The notes under the pieces: model-generated | Told to the model about the DNA's origin: nothing | Databases searched by the model: none | The model's input: the letters and a program-made list of their open reading frames with translations, nothing else | Made by a program: the position numbers and the translations under genes | NCBI GenBank assembly: GCA_934457145.1 | Contig: CAKSHP010000008.1 | Location: 3,526-67,525, forward strand | Direction of reading: 5' to 3' | Source: an uncultured Clostridia bacterium | GTDB taxonomy: Bacteria; Bacillota; Clostridia; UBA1381; UMGS1253 | Length of the DNA: 64,000 nucleotides | Shown: positions 1 to 8,406 of the stretch, in pieces | How the letters are laid out: the number at the start of each line of letters is the position of its first letter | Position numbering within the stretch: the first letter of the stretch is position 1

Positions 1-431
1 ATGTTTTATCTGTATTTGAGCAAAAAGACAGCGAGGTTGTGTTTGACGTTGGCGGAGATGAGGACGGAGCGTTTGCTCTCGGCGGATATAAAAAGTTTTT
101 TGACCGCGAAGGGTATGAGATGTTTTTTGTTGTAAACACCCGGCGGCCGCTTACGCAAACGGCAGACGATATTTTGGTGTATATGTCTGAGATTGAAAAT
201 GCTTCAAGGCTTAATATAACTCATATAGTAAATAATTCTAATCTTGCGGGTGAGACAAGCGAGGAAGATATTTTGCATGGCGACCGTGAAGTGAGAAAAA
301 TTTGCGGTAAAACAAAAATTGATTATGCATTTTTAAGCGGAGAGAAAAAGCTTTTGGAAAATATAGATTTAAATAATTACGGCTGTATGGAAAAATTTTA
401 TTTAGAGAGGTTTTTAAAGCCTGAATTTTAA
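1..431 (+). CDS. P-loop ATPase-like protein, 3' end only
   Basis: The reading frame is already open at the left edge of the window (codons from base 3), so the start lies outside. About 143 residues are visible. The segment FFVVNTRRPLTQTADDI followed by HIVNNSNLAGETS resembles the C-terminal half of CobQ/MinD/ParA-type nucleotide-binding proteins, in which a switch region is followed by a conserved Asn-rich strand; the Walker A motif would be upstream and is not seen. It lies 63 bases before the ferredoxin subunit of a 2-oxoacid oxidoreductase on the same strand, with no terminator between, so it is probably the first gene of that operon. Its role there is not established; cofactor or cluster assembly would be a guess. 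Confidence 0.6.
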   Translation, partial: VLSVFEQKDSEVVFDVGGDEDGAFALGGYKKFFDREGYEMFFVVNTRRPLTQTADDILVYMSEIENASRLNITHIVNNSNLAGETSEEDILHGDREVRKICGKTKIDYAFLSGEKKLLENIDLNNYGCMEKFYLERFLKPEF

Positions 432-494
432 GGCTTTATTTCCCAATATAACTTATGCCTTACCGGGCAGAATTTTAAGAAAGGATGTTTATAT

Positions 495-704
495 ATGGCA
501 AAGGTAGTTTTTGATGTGGACAGATGCAAGGGCTGTGAGCTTTGCACAACTGTGTGTCCGAAAAAAATTGTCTGTATGAGTACAGAGAAAATGAATGCAA
601 AAGGTTTTTATCCGGCGCATGTTTCAGAACCGGAAAAATGCATCGGCTGTGCTTTTTGCGCGACAATTTGTCCGGATTGTGTTATTGAGGTATACAAAGA
701 TTAG
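495..704 (+). CDS. korD: 2-oxoacid:ferredoxin oxidoreductase, delta (ferredoxin) subunit
   Basis: A 69-residue protein carrying two classical 4Fe-4S motifs, Cys11-14-17 with Cys21 and Cys49-52-55 with Cys59, each followed by Pro. This is the size and layout of the small ferredoxin-like subunit of four-subunit 2-oxoacid:ferredoxin oxidoreductases, which carries electrons from the thiamine site to free ferredoxin. The start is set by AAAGGATG upstream of ATG 495. The alpha, beta and gamma subunits follow directly. The symbol kor is used for convenience; the sequence does not tell a 2-oxoglutarate enzyme from a branched-chain (Vor) one. Confidence 0.9.
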   Translation: MAKVVFDVDRCKGCELCTTVCPKKIVCMSTEKMNAKGFYPAHVSEPEKCIGCAFCATICPDCVIEVYKD

Positions 705-721
705 GAAGGAAGGTATGAAAA

Positions 722-1786
722 ATGGCAGAAAAAGTTTTAATGAAAGGCAATGAAGCATTGGCAGAAGCTGCTATGCAGGCAGGATGCAGACTTTTCTTCG
801 GATATCCTATAACACCGCAGACTGAGCTTGCGGCATACATGGCAAAAAAGATGCCCAAGATCGGCGGTTTGTTTTTGCAGGCAGAAAGCGAAGTTGCCGC
901 GATAAATATGGTATATGGCGCAGCCGGAGCGGGCGCAAGAGTTATGACAAGTTCTTCAAGCCCGGGAGTCAGCCTTAAATCCGAGGGTATAAGCTATATT
1001 GCAGGTGCTGATTTACCGTGTGTTATTATAAATATTGTAAGAGGCGGCCCCGGACTCGGCGGAATTCAGCCTGCGCAGTCGGACTATTTTCAGGCTACAA
1101 AGGGCGGCGGACACGGCGACTATCATATGATAGTTCTGGCACCGAGCTCCGTTCAGGAAATGGTTAATTTAACGTCGCTTGCGTTTGATTTGGGCGAGAT
1201 TTACCGTATGCCGGTTATGATTATGGGCGACGGTATGCTTGGTCAGATGATGGAGCCTATAAGCTTTGAAAATGTTGAAAAACGCGAGGTACCCGAGAAA
1301 ACATGGGCAACAACCGGAACAAAAATGCAGCGCAAGAGAAACATAATAAACTCTTTATATATTACCCCCGATGAACTGGAGGCGCTTGTTATTGAGCGTG
1401 AGAAACGCTATGACGTTGTCCGCAAAAACGAGGTTATGTATGAGCAGTATAAAACAGAGGATGCAGATTTTATACTTGCAGCATACGGCACAACGGCAAG
1501 AATTGCAAAAAATGCAATCGAACAGCTCAGAAAAGAGGGAATAAAAACAGGCTTGATCCGTCCTATAACGCTTTGGCCGTTCCCTTATGATATATTTAAT
1601 AAAGCTGCCGACACGGCAAAGGCATTTTTGAGCGTTGAAATGAGTATGGGACAGATGGTTGAAGATGTCCGCCTCGGAGTAAACGGCAAAAAGCCGGTAC
1701 ACTTCTTCGGAAGAACCGGAGGAATGGTACCGTCGCCGCAGGAGATAATAAATAAAGTTAAAGAAATTGCCGGAGGTGTTAAATAA
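722..1786 (+). CDS. korA: 2-oxoacid:ferredoxin oxidoreductase, alpha subunit (KorA/VorB)
   Basis: 354 residues, normal for the alpha subunit of ferredoxin-dependent 2-oxoacid oxidoreductases, which oxidatively decarboxylate a 2-oxoacid to an acyl-CoA. The hallmark GYPITPQTE is near the N-terminus, then the AESEVAAINMVYGAAGAGAR segment of the pyrimidine-binding fold; the C-terminal third (from about residue 240) is the transketolase C-terminal-like domain. AGGAAGG 13 to 20 bases upstream supports ATG 722. The stop codon shares one base with the beta-subunit start, which suggests translational coupling. Clostridial relatives are often named VorB (3-methyl-2-oxobutanoate), so the substrate is uncertain. 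Confidence 0.9.
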   Translation: MAEKVLMKGNEALAEAAMQAGCRLFFGYPITPQTELAAYMAKKMPKIGGLFLQAESEVAAINMVYGAAGAGARVMTSSSSPGVSLKSEGISYIAGADLPCVIINIVRGGPGLGGIQPAQSDYFQATKGGGHGDYHMIVLAPSSVQEMVNLTSLAFDLGEIYRMPVMIMGDGMLGQMMEPISFENVEKREVPEKTWATTGTKMQRKRNIINSLYITPDELEALVIEREKRYDVVRKNEVMYEQYKTEDADFILAAYGTTARIAKNAIEQLRKEGIKTGLIRPITLWPFPYDIFNKAADTAKAFLSVEMSMGQMVEDVRLGVNGKKPVHFFGRTGGMVPSPQEIINKVKEIAGGVK

Positions 1787-2532
1787 TGACTAAAGTATTT
1801 GGCAGACCGCACGCTTTAAGCGATGTGAATTTACATTACTGTCCCGGCTGTACACATGGTATTATACACAGACTGGTGGCAGAGGTTATAGATGAACTTG
1901 GAATTGAGGGAAAGACTATTGGCGTGGCTCCCGTTGGATGCAGCGTGTTTGCATATAATTATTTTGAATGTGATATGCAGCAGGCTTCTCACGGACGTGC
2001 GCCGGCAGTTGCAACCGGCATAAAAAGAGCAAATCCCGACAACGTGGTGTTTACATACCAGGGCGACGGCGATTTGGCTGCAATCGGTACTGCGGAAACA
2101 GTTCATGCGGCAACCAGAAGCGAAAATATAAGCGTGATTTTTGTAAACAATGCGATTTACGGCATGACGGGCGGACAAATGGCGCCGACGTCGCTTGTAG
2201 GTCAGGTAACGCAGACCACGCCTTACGGAAGAAAAGTTGAAACACAGGGTTATCCGATTAAGGTTTGCGAAATGCTCTCCACGCTTGACGGAACCACATA
2301 TGCAGAGCGTGTCAGCGTTGATAATATTAAAAACATTAAAAAAGCAAAGGCAGCTATAAAAAAGGCTTTTGAATATCAGATTGCAGGCAAAGGATTTTCG
2401 ATTGTTGAAGTGCTTTCAACTTGTCCGACAAACTGGGGACTTTCCCCGGTGGAGGCGCTCGAGTGGCTGAGAAATAACATGGAAGATGTGTATCCGCTCG
2501 GCGTGTATAAGGATAAAGGAGGCGACAAATAA
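1786..2532 (+). CDS. korB: 2-oxoacid:ferredoxin oxidoreductase, beta (TPP-binding) subunit
   Basis: 248 residues with the YCPGCTHG motif near the N-terminus and the thiamine-pyrophosphate signature GDGD followed about 28 residues later by NN (FVNNAIYGMTGGQ). With the alpha subunit it forms the catalytic site. The GGAGGTG ribosome-binding site lies inside the end of the alpha gene, and the start overlaps that gene's TAA by one base. The gamma gene begins in the same way at the far end. The gene set alpha-beta-gamma-delta is complete and looks intact. Confidence 0.92.
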   Translation: MTKVFGRPHALSDVNLHYCPGCTHGIIHRLVAEVIDELGIEGKTIGVAPVGCSVFAYNYFECDMQQASHGRAPAVATGIKRANPDNVVFTYQGDGDLAAIGTAETVHAATRSENISVIFVNNAIYGMTGGQMAPTSLVGQVTQTTPYGRKVETQGYPIKVCEMLSTLDGTTYAERVSVDNIKNIKKAKAAIKKAFEYQIAGKGFSIVEVLSTCPTNWGLSPVEALEWLRNNMEDVYPLGVYKDKGGDK

Positions 2533-3062
2533 TGACAAACGAATTGGTTATTGCAGGTTTCGGCGGTCAGGGCATATTGTTTATGGGCAAAGTTTTGGCA
2601 TACGGCGGTTTGATGAGCGGACATGAGGTTTCATGGCTTCCGTCATACGGCCCCGAGATGCGCGGCGGTACGGCAAACTGTCATGTTATTATTTCTAAAA
2701 CACCGGTAGGTTCGCCTATTATAACAAATCCTACCGTGCTTATTGCTATGAATAAGCCTTCTCTTGATAAATTTGAAGATTTGGTTGTGAGCGGAGGAAA
2801 AATCTTTGTTGACAGCTCCTTGATTGACAGAAAAGTAAAAAGAGATGACGTTGAGGTTCATTATATCCCGGCAACGCAGATGGCTTTGGAAAACAAAACG
2901 CCAAAGCTTGCAAACATGATTATTTTAGGTAAGCTTATAAAGGAAACAAACATTTTGTCTTACGATGAAATGAAAGAGGGACTTAAAAAATGTGTTCCTG
3001 CTAAAAAGCCCGAACTTTTTGACGTTAACTTAAAGGTTATAGATTTGGGTTATAATTATTAA
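2532..3062 (+). CDS. korC: 2-oxoacid:ferredoxin oxidoreductase, gamma subunit
   Basis: 176 residues, the usual length for the gamma subunit. It opens with the family motif GFGGQGILFMGK and continues with GPEMRGGTANCHV, both diagnostic of pyruvate/ketoisovalerate oxidoreductase gamma chains. The start overlaps the beta stop by one base. A hairpin terminator lies 8 bases after the stop, so this closes the operon. The complete enzyme would make acyl-CoA and reduced ferredoxin in the cytoplasm, or run in reverse for amino-acid synthesis. Confidence 0.92.
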   Translation: MTNELVIAGFGGQGILFMGKVLAYGGLMSGHEVSWLPSYGPEMRGGTANCHVIISKTPVGSPIITNPTVLIAMNKPSLDKFEDLVVSGGKIFVDSSLIDRKVKRDDVEVHYIPATQMALENKTPKLANMIILGKLIKETNILSYDEMKEGLKKCVPAKKPELFDVNLKVIDLGYNY

Positions 3063-3070
3063 AAAAATAT

Positions 3071-3099
3071 AAAACGGCCGTCGGTTTGACGGCTGTTTT
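3071..3099 (+). terminator. Terminator after the kor operon
   Basis: A 12-base stem (AAAACGGCCGTC with GACGGCTGTTTT, one G-T pair) closes on a 5-base loop and ends in TTTT, eight bases after the gamma-subunit stop. Confidence 0.75.
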
Positions 3100-3120
3100 G
3101 TGTACTGAAAGGAAATTGAT

Positions 3121-3531
3121 ATGAGCGATTATGTAAAAACCGAAAGCAATAAAGGGGAAGGCTATTGGCGGGTGTTTGAATTCGGAGAATGGACAACGGC
3201 ATTTTTAAACCATTCGGACAGATTTGATATAGCAAATTTATGTGAATTTGAACGCCATAACGAGACAGACGAGGTGTTTGGACTTATTGAAGGAAGCGCA
3301 TATCTTCTCACGGGAGGAAATGCGTCTTCGCCGAGCGAGGATATTGAAATAACAAAGCTTGAAAAGAAAAACATGTATAACGTTTTAAAAGGTGTCTGGC
3401 ATCATATAGTTGTGAGCCGCGACGCAAGCACATATATTGTTGAATGCAGCAATACAAGCAGCGAAAACAGCGAAAAAAAGCCGATTTCAAAGAAAGCGGT
3501 TGAATATGCAAAAAGCGTTATAAAACTTTAA
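3121..3531 (+). CDS. Cupin-like protein of unknown function
   Basis: 136 residues with no signal peptide or membrane segment. A cupin-like pattern is visible: RHNETDEVFGLIEG in the middle and WHHIVVSRD about 55 residues later, matching the two short metal-binding motifs of small cupins only loosely. GAAAGGAAA before ATG 3121 is a good ribosome-binding site. It stands alone between two terminators. No substrate can be named; many such proteins bind small sugars or carboxylates. Confidence is high that the gene is real and moderate for the fold. Confidence 0.6.
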   Translation: MSDYVKTESNKGEGYWRVFEFGEWTTAFLNHSDRFDIANLCEFERHNETDEVFGLIEGSAYLLTGGNASSPSEDIEITKLEKKNMYNVLKGVWHHIVVSRDASTYIVECSNTSSENSEKKPISKKAVEYAKSVIKL

Positions 3532-3546
3532 AAAAATATTAAGATC

Positions 3547-3595
3547 AAAGCCTTGAAAACAATTCTTAACAAAGAAGTTTTCAGGGCTTTTTTGT
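3547..3595 (+). terminator. Terminator after the cupin-like gene
   Basis: Long stem (AAAGCCTTGAAAAC with GTTTTCAGGGCTTT) around a 16-base loop, followed by a T-run. Confidence 0.75.
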
Positions 3596-3611
3596 TTTGT
3601 CAAAAAAGTTG

Positions 3612-3640
3612 TTGACAAATTGGTTTGGTTGTGATAGAAT
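3612..3640 (+). promoter_or_regulatory. Strong sigma-A-type promoter for the DeoR/transporter operon
   Basis: TTGACA at 3612-3617 and TAGAAT at 3635-3640 with a 17-base spacer. Transcription would begin about 25 bases before the ATG at 3665. Confidence 0.75.
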
Positions 3641-3664
3641 GGGTTTCGATTGGAGTGGTTTGAA

Positions 3665-4453
3665 ATGTTTGCGATAGAAAGGTATGAAGCAATTCTTGCA
3701 ATATTAAATGAAAAAGGCAATGTAACAATTTCAGAGCTTGTACAAACTTTTAATGTTTCGACGGAAACGGTGCGCAAAGATTTAATGTTTTTGGAAAAGG
3801 AAAAAAAGCTTGTCAGAACTCACGGCGGAGCGGTGTGCACAGTGAAAAGAAAAATGTTTCGCCCTCTTAAAGAAAGGGTTAAAAGCTTTGCGGCAGAAAA
3901 AAGAGAGCTTTCGCAGTATGCCTGCGAATTTCTTGAAAACGACGATACGATTGCAATTGACGAGGGGAGCACGGCAATTGAATTTGCAAAGGTTGTTTTG
4001 AATAAAAACCTGCGGCTGCGGGTTGTGACGCACAGCATGGATGTGTTTAACATACTTTCGCAAAACAGCAAAATAGAGATAATTTTGTGCGGAGGAGAAT
4101 ATGTGAAAGAGGAAAATGCCTTTGCCGGAGTTATGACAATGGAAATGGCAAAAAGCATATACACAAACAAAGCGTTTATATTTCCTTCGGCAATTTCTTT
4201 GGAGTTTGGTATGTCGATGTATCAGAGCGAGTATAAATTTTTGGAAATAGAAAAAATGTATGTAAAAAACACGGACAAAGTGTTTATTTTGGCAGACAGC
4301 AAAAAGTTTGAGAAAAAAGCGTTTATAAAGTCGTTTGATCTTTCAAAAAAATACACTTATGTTACGGACAGTGCGCTTGACGGCAAAGTCTATAATCTAT
4401 ATAAAAAATCGGGGTTAGATATTATAAAGGGGAGAGAGGAAAGTGGAAGATAA
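3665..4453 (+). CDS. DeoR-family transcriptional regulator
   Basis: 262 residues from ATG 3665; a TTG at 3650 is in frame but would start almost at the transcription start and lacks a ribosome-binding site, while GGAG lies 10 bases before 3665. Residues 1-57 are the DeoR winged helix, including VSTETVRKDL and the usual THGGA at its end. The rest is the DeoRC sugar-phosphate sensor (DEGSTAIEFA). Regulators of this family repress sugar operons and are released by phosphorylated sugars. It overlaps the transporter gene by 11 bases, so it probably controls that gene and perhaps the facing nagB operon. Confidence 0.9.
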   Translation: MFAIERYEAILAILNEKGNVTISELVQTFNVSTETVRKDLMFLEKEKKLVRTHGGAVCTVKRKMFRPLKERVKSFAAEKRELSQYACEFLENDDTIAIDEGSTAIEFAKVVLNKNLRLRVVTHSMDVFNILSQNSKIEIILCGGEYVKEENAFAGVMTMEMAKSIYTNKAFIFPSAISLEFGMSMYQSEYKFLEIEKMYVKNTDKVFILADSKKFEKKAFIKSFDLSKKYTYVTDSALDGKVYNLYKKSGLDIIKGREESGR

Positions 4454-5681
4454 GGCATATAAAAGGCAAGTGGGTGCGCTTGTGTTTTTGTTGGCATTTG
4501 TATATTTTACAAGCTATATTTCAAGAATAAATTTAGGAGCGGTTTTGGTTGAAATTATTTCAAGCGGCTTTGCCGACCGCCGCATAGCATCGCTGGCTGT
4601 TGTGGCAAGCAGCGTTACATATGGAGCGGGGCAGATCATAAGCGGATACTTGGGTGATAAATGCCGGCCGCAGTCGGTTATTTTTGTTGGATTTATTATT
4701 ACGGCAGCAATGAATTTCGGCGTGTTTTTGATAAAAGAAAGCACGCTTCTTATACCGTTCTGGGCAATAAACGGGTTTGCTCAGGCACTTATGTGGCCGC
4801 CGATGATGCGTATTATGACAAAGTTTTTTTCACAAGACGAATTTCAAAGCGCCTGCGTTAAAGTAAGCTACGGCAGTGCGTCGGGAACAATTGCCGTGTA
4901 TTTGTTTTCGCCGGTGTTTATAAGCTTGTTTGGATTTAAGTCTGTTTTTGCATTTTGCGGATCTGTCGCACTTGCGGTTGGACTGATATGGAAAGTGTGG
5001 TTTGAAAAACTGCGCCGGAAGGAATGGAAAACAGACGGCGGCAGCGTGGTAAAAATAACGGATAATAAAAATTTGTCGTCTGCAAACAAGGCCATGAGCA
5101 TAATTGTGCTTGCTGCGATAATGATAAGCGTTATTTTTCAGGGGGCGCTTCGTGACGGAATAACAACATGGATGCCGTCTTACATATCGGAAACATTTAA
5201 TTTGGACGGTGCGGTTTCAATTTTGACCGGCGTTGTTATGCCGATATTTGCAATGTTCAGCTTAAAATTAACGCAAATAGTTAGCAGCAAAATATTAAAA
5301 AACGAACTTGTGTGTTCGGGAGTTGTGTTCTCGCTCACGGTTGTGTGTGCGCTGATACTGGGTGTGTTTTCCGATAAAAACATTGCATTGTCGGTGTTTT
5401 TATCAGCTGTGTTAATCGGTTGTATGCATGCTGTTAATTTTGTTTTGGTATGTGTTGTGCCGCCGTATTTTGCAAAGCAGGGAAAAGTTTCTTTGGTTTC
5501 GGGAATTATAAATTCATGCACATATGTGGGAAGCGCTGTTTCAACATATGCAATTGCAATATTTTCTGCTGATTACGGCTGGAAAAACACGATTATGCTC
5601 TGGGCTGCAATTGCGCTTGGCGGAGCGGTTTTGTGTTTTGCTTTTAAAAACGCGTGGAAAAAATATATTAAAGAAGCGTAA
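4443..5681 (+). CDS. MFS transporter, organophosphate:phosphate antiporter type
   Basis: 412 residues with about twelve hydrophobic segments. The N-terminal SRINLGAVLVEI and the NGFAQALMWPP motif match the GlpT/UhpT (OPA) branch of the major facilitator superfamily, whose members exchange sugar phosphates or glycerol 3-phosphate for phosphate. GTG 4443 is preceded by GGGGAGAGAGG. It overlaps the DeoR gene and converges on nagB. An import role for a sugar phosphate, aldonate or related acid fits the neighbours, but the substrate cannot be read from the sequence. Confidence 0.8.
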   Translation: MEDKAYKRQVGALVFLLAFVYFTSYISRINLGAVLVEIISSGFADRRIASLAVVASSVTYGAGQIISGYLGDKCRPQSVIFVGFIITAAMNFGVFLIKESTLLIPFWAINGFAQALMWPPMMRIMTKFFSQDEFQSACVKVSYGSASGTIAVYLFSPVFISLFGFKSVFAFCGSVALAVGLIWKVWFEKLRRKEWKTDGGSVVKITDNKNLSSANKAMSIIVLAAIMISVIFQGALRDGITTWMPSYISETFNLDGAVSILTGVVMPIFAMFSLKLTQIVSSKILKNELVCSGVVFSLTVVCALILGVFSDKNIALSVFLSAVLIGCMHAVNFVLVCVVPPYFAKQGKVSLVSGIINSCTYVGSAVSTYAIAIFSADYGWKNTIMLWAAIALGGAVLCFAFKNAWKKYIKEA

Positions 5682-5684
5682 AAA

Positions 5685-5736
5685 AATATCCCCGGAAGCA
5701 GATAAACTAAAATGCATCCGGGGATATTCTTTTATT
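5685..5736. terminator. Bidirectional terminator between the transporter gene and nagB
   Basis: A 12-base perfect inverted repeat (AATATCCCCGGA with TCCGGGGATATT) around a 20-base loop, with A-run and T-run on its two sides, placed between converging genes. Confidence 0.8.
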
Positions 5737-5743
5737 TTTTTTA

Positions 5744-6448
5744 TTATTTTAAAATAGTTTCATCTATCAGGATAGTTGAATCAATATGGGTTAAAAGGAG
5801 AGTTGAAGGATTATCGGTGCGGACATTGCCCTCAAGAAGCTGCATAACGGCATCTTTTTTTGAAGCGCCTGCCGCTAAAAGCAAAACCTTTCTTGATTTT
5901 AAAATTGTGCCGACGCCCATTGTGATTGCTTTATCCGGCACACTTTCGCCCACAAAGAAACGCGAATTTGCCTCTTTTGTGTTTTGCGTGAGGTTAACTA
6001 CGTGTGTACCGCTTGCCAAAGCCGGTGCAGGTTCGTTAAAACCGATATGGCCGTTTGCGCCTATGCCCAGAACCATTAAATCAATTCCGCCGTGTGCGGC
6101 GATTTTATTATCATATATTTCTCCCGCCTTTTCTAAATCTTCGCAAAATCCGTCGGGAACAAATGTGTTTTCGGGTTTTAAGTTTACCTTGCTGTAGAGA
6201 TTTTTGTTCATAAAATAATGATAGCTTTGATCATGGGTCGGTTTAAGACCGACATATTCGTCAAGGTTAAACGTTGTAACGCCGGAAAAATCAATATTTT
6301 CCTTTGCAATGTTTTTATACATTCCGAGCGGCGTGTCGCCTGTTGGAAGTCCGAGCACGCAATTCGGTTTTAAAATAACCTGGCTTAAAACTATCTGTGC
6401 GGCTTTTTTGGACAAGTCTTCATAATTTTTGCAATAAACTATTCGCAT
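5744..6448 (-). CDS. nagB: Glucosamine-6-phosphate deaminase
   Basis: 234 residues, the length of short Firmicutes NagB. The phosphate loop GLPTGDTP is at 33-40, DEY at 63-65, and the catalytic GANGHIGFNEP at 130-140 with the His and Glu of the active site intact. The enzyme turns glucosamine 6-phosphate into fructose 6-phosphate and ammonia. GGAG precedes the start. It is the last gene of a minus-strand operon of two TIM-barrel proteins and a Gfo/Idh dehydrogenase, so the pathway probably ends in an amino-sugar phosphate. Confidence 0.92.
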   Translation of the reverse strand: MRIVYCKNYEDLSKKAAQIVLSQVILKPNCVLGLPTGDTPLGMYKNIAKENIDFSGVTTFNLDEYVGLKPTHDQSYHYFMNKNLYSKVNLKPENTFVPDGFCEDLEKAGEIYDNKIAAHGGIDLMVLGIGANGHIGFNEPAPALASGTHVVNLTQNTKEANSRFFVGESVPDKAITMGVGTILKSRKVLLLAAGASKKDAVMQLLEGNVRTDNPSTLLLTHIDSTILIDETILK

Positions 6449-6469
6449 TTTATCATTCTCCTTTGGTAA

Positions 6470-7324
6470 TTAACCGTCAATTTCAGACAGATATTTTTTT
6501 AGGTTGTCTCTGCCTTTTTTTATCATTTCTATGCAGTCGCCTGCGCCTTCAAATTCGATTGACACATATCCGTCATAGCCGGCGCGTTTCATTATTTTAA
6601 GGCACTGAAAAACGTTTACGTCACCGCCGCCGACATATGTAGGTTCAAGACGGTTTGCGCCGCGCGTCATTATAAAGTTTTGCGTTTCCGGTTTATCGGG
6701 GTGGATAACCATGTCTTTTGCATGAACATGAAAAGCATACGGCGCAACACGTGATACTGCGTGCACGCTGTCCTCATCGACACATAAGAAATTGCCGAAG
6801 TCAACCAAAAGACCATAGTTTTCGTGGTTTACAGCGTTAAACAAACGCTCAACGCGGTCGCTGTCCTGAGCTATTAAACCATGATTTTCGCTGCAGGTTT
6901 TTATGCCCTGCGTTTTGGCATATTCGCAAAACTTTCTTGTGTGTTTTGCCATGTTCGGAAGCATTAAATCAAAACTTCTTACGTTTTTTGCAAATTCAAA
7001 ACATGTGTCATGACGCAAAAGCGGAGCGCCGAGAGCCTTTGCAATTTCAATCTGACCTTTCAGGCGGTCGAATTCTTTTTGCCATGAATCTTCGGTTTCG
7101 TGATACATTTTAGCGCCGATTGTGTATGCGATAATACTGATGCCGCATTTGTCGGCGTTTTCTTTTATCTTTTTTGCGGTTTCAATAGGATTGTTTTCGG
7201 TTATGTCTATAAATTCAATTCCCTCAAATCCCATTTCTTTTGCCTTTTGTGGCAGAGAGCAGATGTCTAAAAGTCCTTTGTTAAGATACTGATTAAAGCT
7301 GTATGAGCTTACTGAAATTTTCAT
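6470..7324 (-). CDS. Sugar phosphate isomerase/epimerase-like TIM-barrel protein
   Basis: 284 residues of the AP-endonuclease-2/xylose-isomerase-like TIM barrel. Metal-ligand positions typical of the family are visible: an Asp in LLVDFGNF, a His in FHVHAKD, and a Glu in VSIEFEG. These proteins isomerise, epimerise or cleave sugars using a divalent metal. The gene sits 12 bases downstream of a Gfo/Idh dehydrogenase and 21 bases before nagB. A role on a keto-sugar made by that dehydrogenase is an inference; no substrate can be assigned. Confidence 0.8.
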   Translation of the reverse strand: MKISVSSYSFNQYLNKGLLDICSLPQKAKEMGFEGIEFIDITENNPIETAKKIKENADKCGISIIAYTIGAKMYHETEDSWQKEFDRLKGQIEIAKALGAPLLRHDTCFEFAKNVRSFDLMLPNMAKHTRKFCEYAKTQGIKTCSENHGLIAQDSDRVERLFNAVNHENYGLLVDFGNFLCVDEDSVHAVSRVAPYAFHVHAKDMVIHPDKPETQNFIMTRGANRLEPTYVGGGDVNVFQCLKIMKRAGYDGYVSIEFEGAGDCIEMIKKGRDNLKKYLSEIDG

Positions 7325-7336
7325 TATAAATCCTCC

Positions 7337-8392
7337 CTAATCCAATACAACTTCGTGGCCGGTTCTTGCGCTTTCGTATGCAGCGTCTAATATACGCATG
7401 ATTTCAACGCCGTCATGTGCGGGAGCAATGGTTTCGCATTTGCCGCAAACGCAGTCTACAAAGTGGCGGATTTCGTTATAGAAAAGTCCGTCGAAGGAAA
7501 GTGCAGTCTCGGTTTTTAAAGTTGTGTCACACATATAACCGTTTACCTCGCTGAAAAGCTCAAGTTCGGGTGAGAGCTTTGCGCCGCCTTTGTCGCCGAA
7601 AAGTTCGATTGTGCCGGTGTCCTCTTTTATGTTTAATGAAAAGCTTGCTTCAAACGAAAGCGCACAGCCGTTGTCAAATCTGACCATTACCGACGCTAAA
7701 TCTTCAACGTCACACACATCGTCCGGAGTTGAAGAGGCTGAAATATAGCGGTCATAGCCTTTTATGTCCGGTCGGTTAAAAAGTTTTTGAAATGTTACTC
7801 CGTAAACCGAAACGGGTTTCGGATTTCCGAAAAGATAGCGAACCAGATCAAGCACATGTACGCCAAGGTCTATAAGCGGACCGCCGCCGGATTTTGCTTT
7901 TTCGCCGAACCAGCCCATCGGATTTCCGTGGCGGCGAAGGTATGTTGCTTTTGCATAGTATAAATCGCCGAAATATCCGGAGTTTATAAACTCTTTTAAA
8001 ATTTTGCAGTCGTTTCCGTGACGGCGCACAAAGCCGATCATAAGAAACTTGCCGGCTTTTTTTGCTTCGTCCTCCATAAGCTGAGCCTCAGCGGCATTTA
8101 ATGCCATGGGCTTTTCGCAAAGCACGTTGCAGCCTGCATGAAGAGCCGCCAAAGTGCATTCGCAGTGTACATAATTAGGAACGCATATGCTTACGGCATC
8201 TATTTTATTTTCTTCAAACATTTTGTTTTTGTCGGTGTAAAGCTTTTTGATGCCGTGCTTTTCGCCTTTTTCTTTTAAACGTTTTTCGTTTATATCACAC
8301 AGCGCAACAACCTCTACATCTTCGCATTTTTTATATGCGGCGATATGTTCTTCAAATATATTTCCGCATCCTATGAGTGCAACCTTAATCAT
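7337..8392 (-). CDS. Gfo/Idh/MocA-family oxidoreductase
   Basis: 351 residues. The N-terminal Rossmann fold begins with IGCGNIFEEH, and the family signature CEKPMALNAAEA follows at about residue 93; the C-terminal half is the usual alpha/beta substrate domain with GGGPLIDLGVHVLD. Members oxidise or reduce a sugar or inositol hydroxyl with NAD(P). It is framed by two TIM-barrel isomerase-like genes with gaps of 12 and 14 bases, an arrangement seen in inositol, keto-glucose and C-glycoside pathways. Which of these applies cannot be told. Confidence 0.88.
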   Translation of the reverse strand: MIKVALIGCGNIFEEHIAAYKKCEDVEVVALCDINEKRLKEKGEKHGIKKLYTDKNKMFEENKIDAVSICVPNYVHCECTLAALHAGCNVLCEKPMALNAAEAQLMEDEAKKAGKFLMIGFVRRHGNDCKILKEFINSGYFGDLYYAKATYLRRHGNPMGWFGEKAKSGGGPLIDLGVHVLDLVRYLFGNPKPVSVYGVTFQKLFNRPDIKGYDRYISASSTPDDVCDVEDLASVMVRFDNGCALSFEASFSLNIKEDTGTIELFGDKGGAKLSPELELFSEVNGYMCDTTLKTETALSFDGLFYNEIRHFVDCVCGKCETIAPAHDGVEIMRILDAAYESARTGHEVVLD

Positions 8393-8406
8393 TTATAATC
8401 TCTCCT

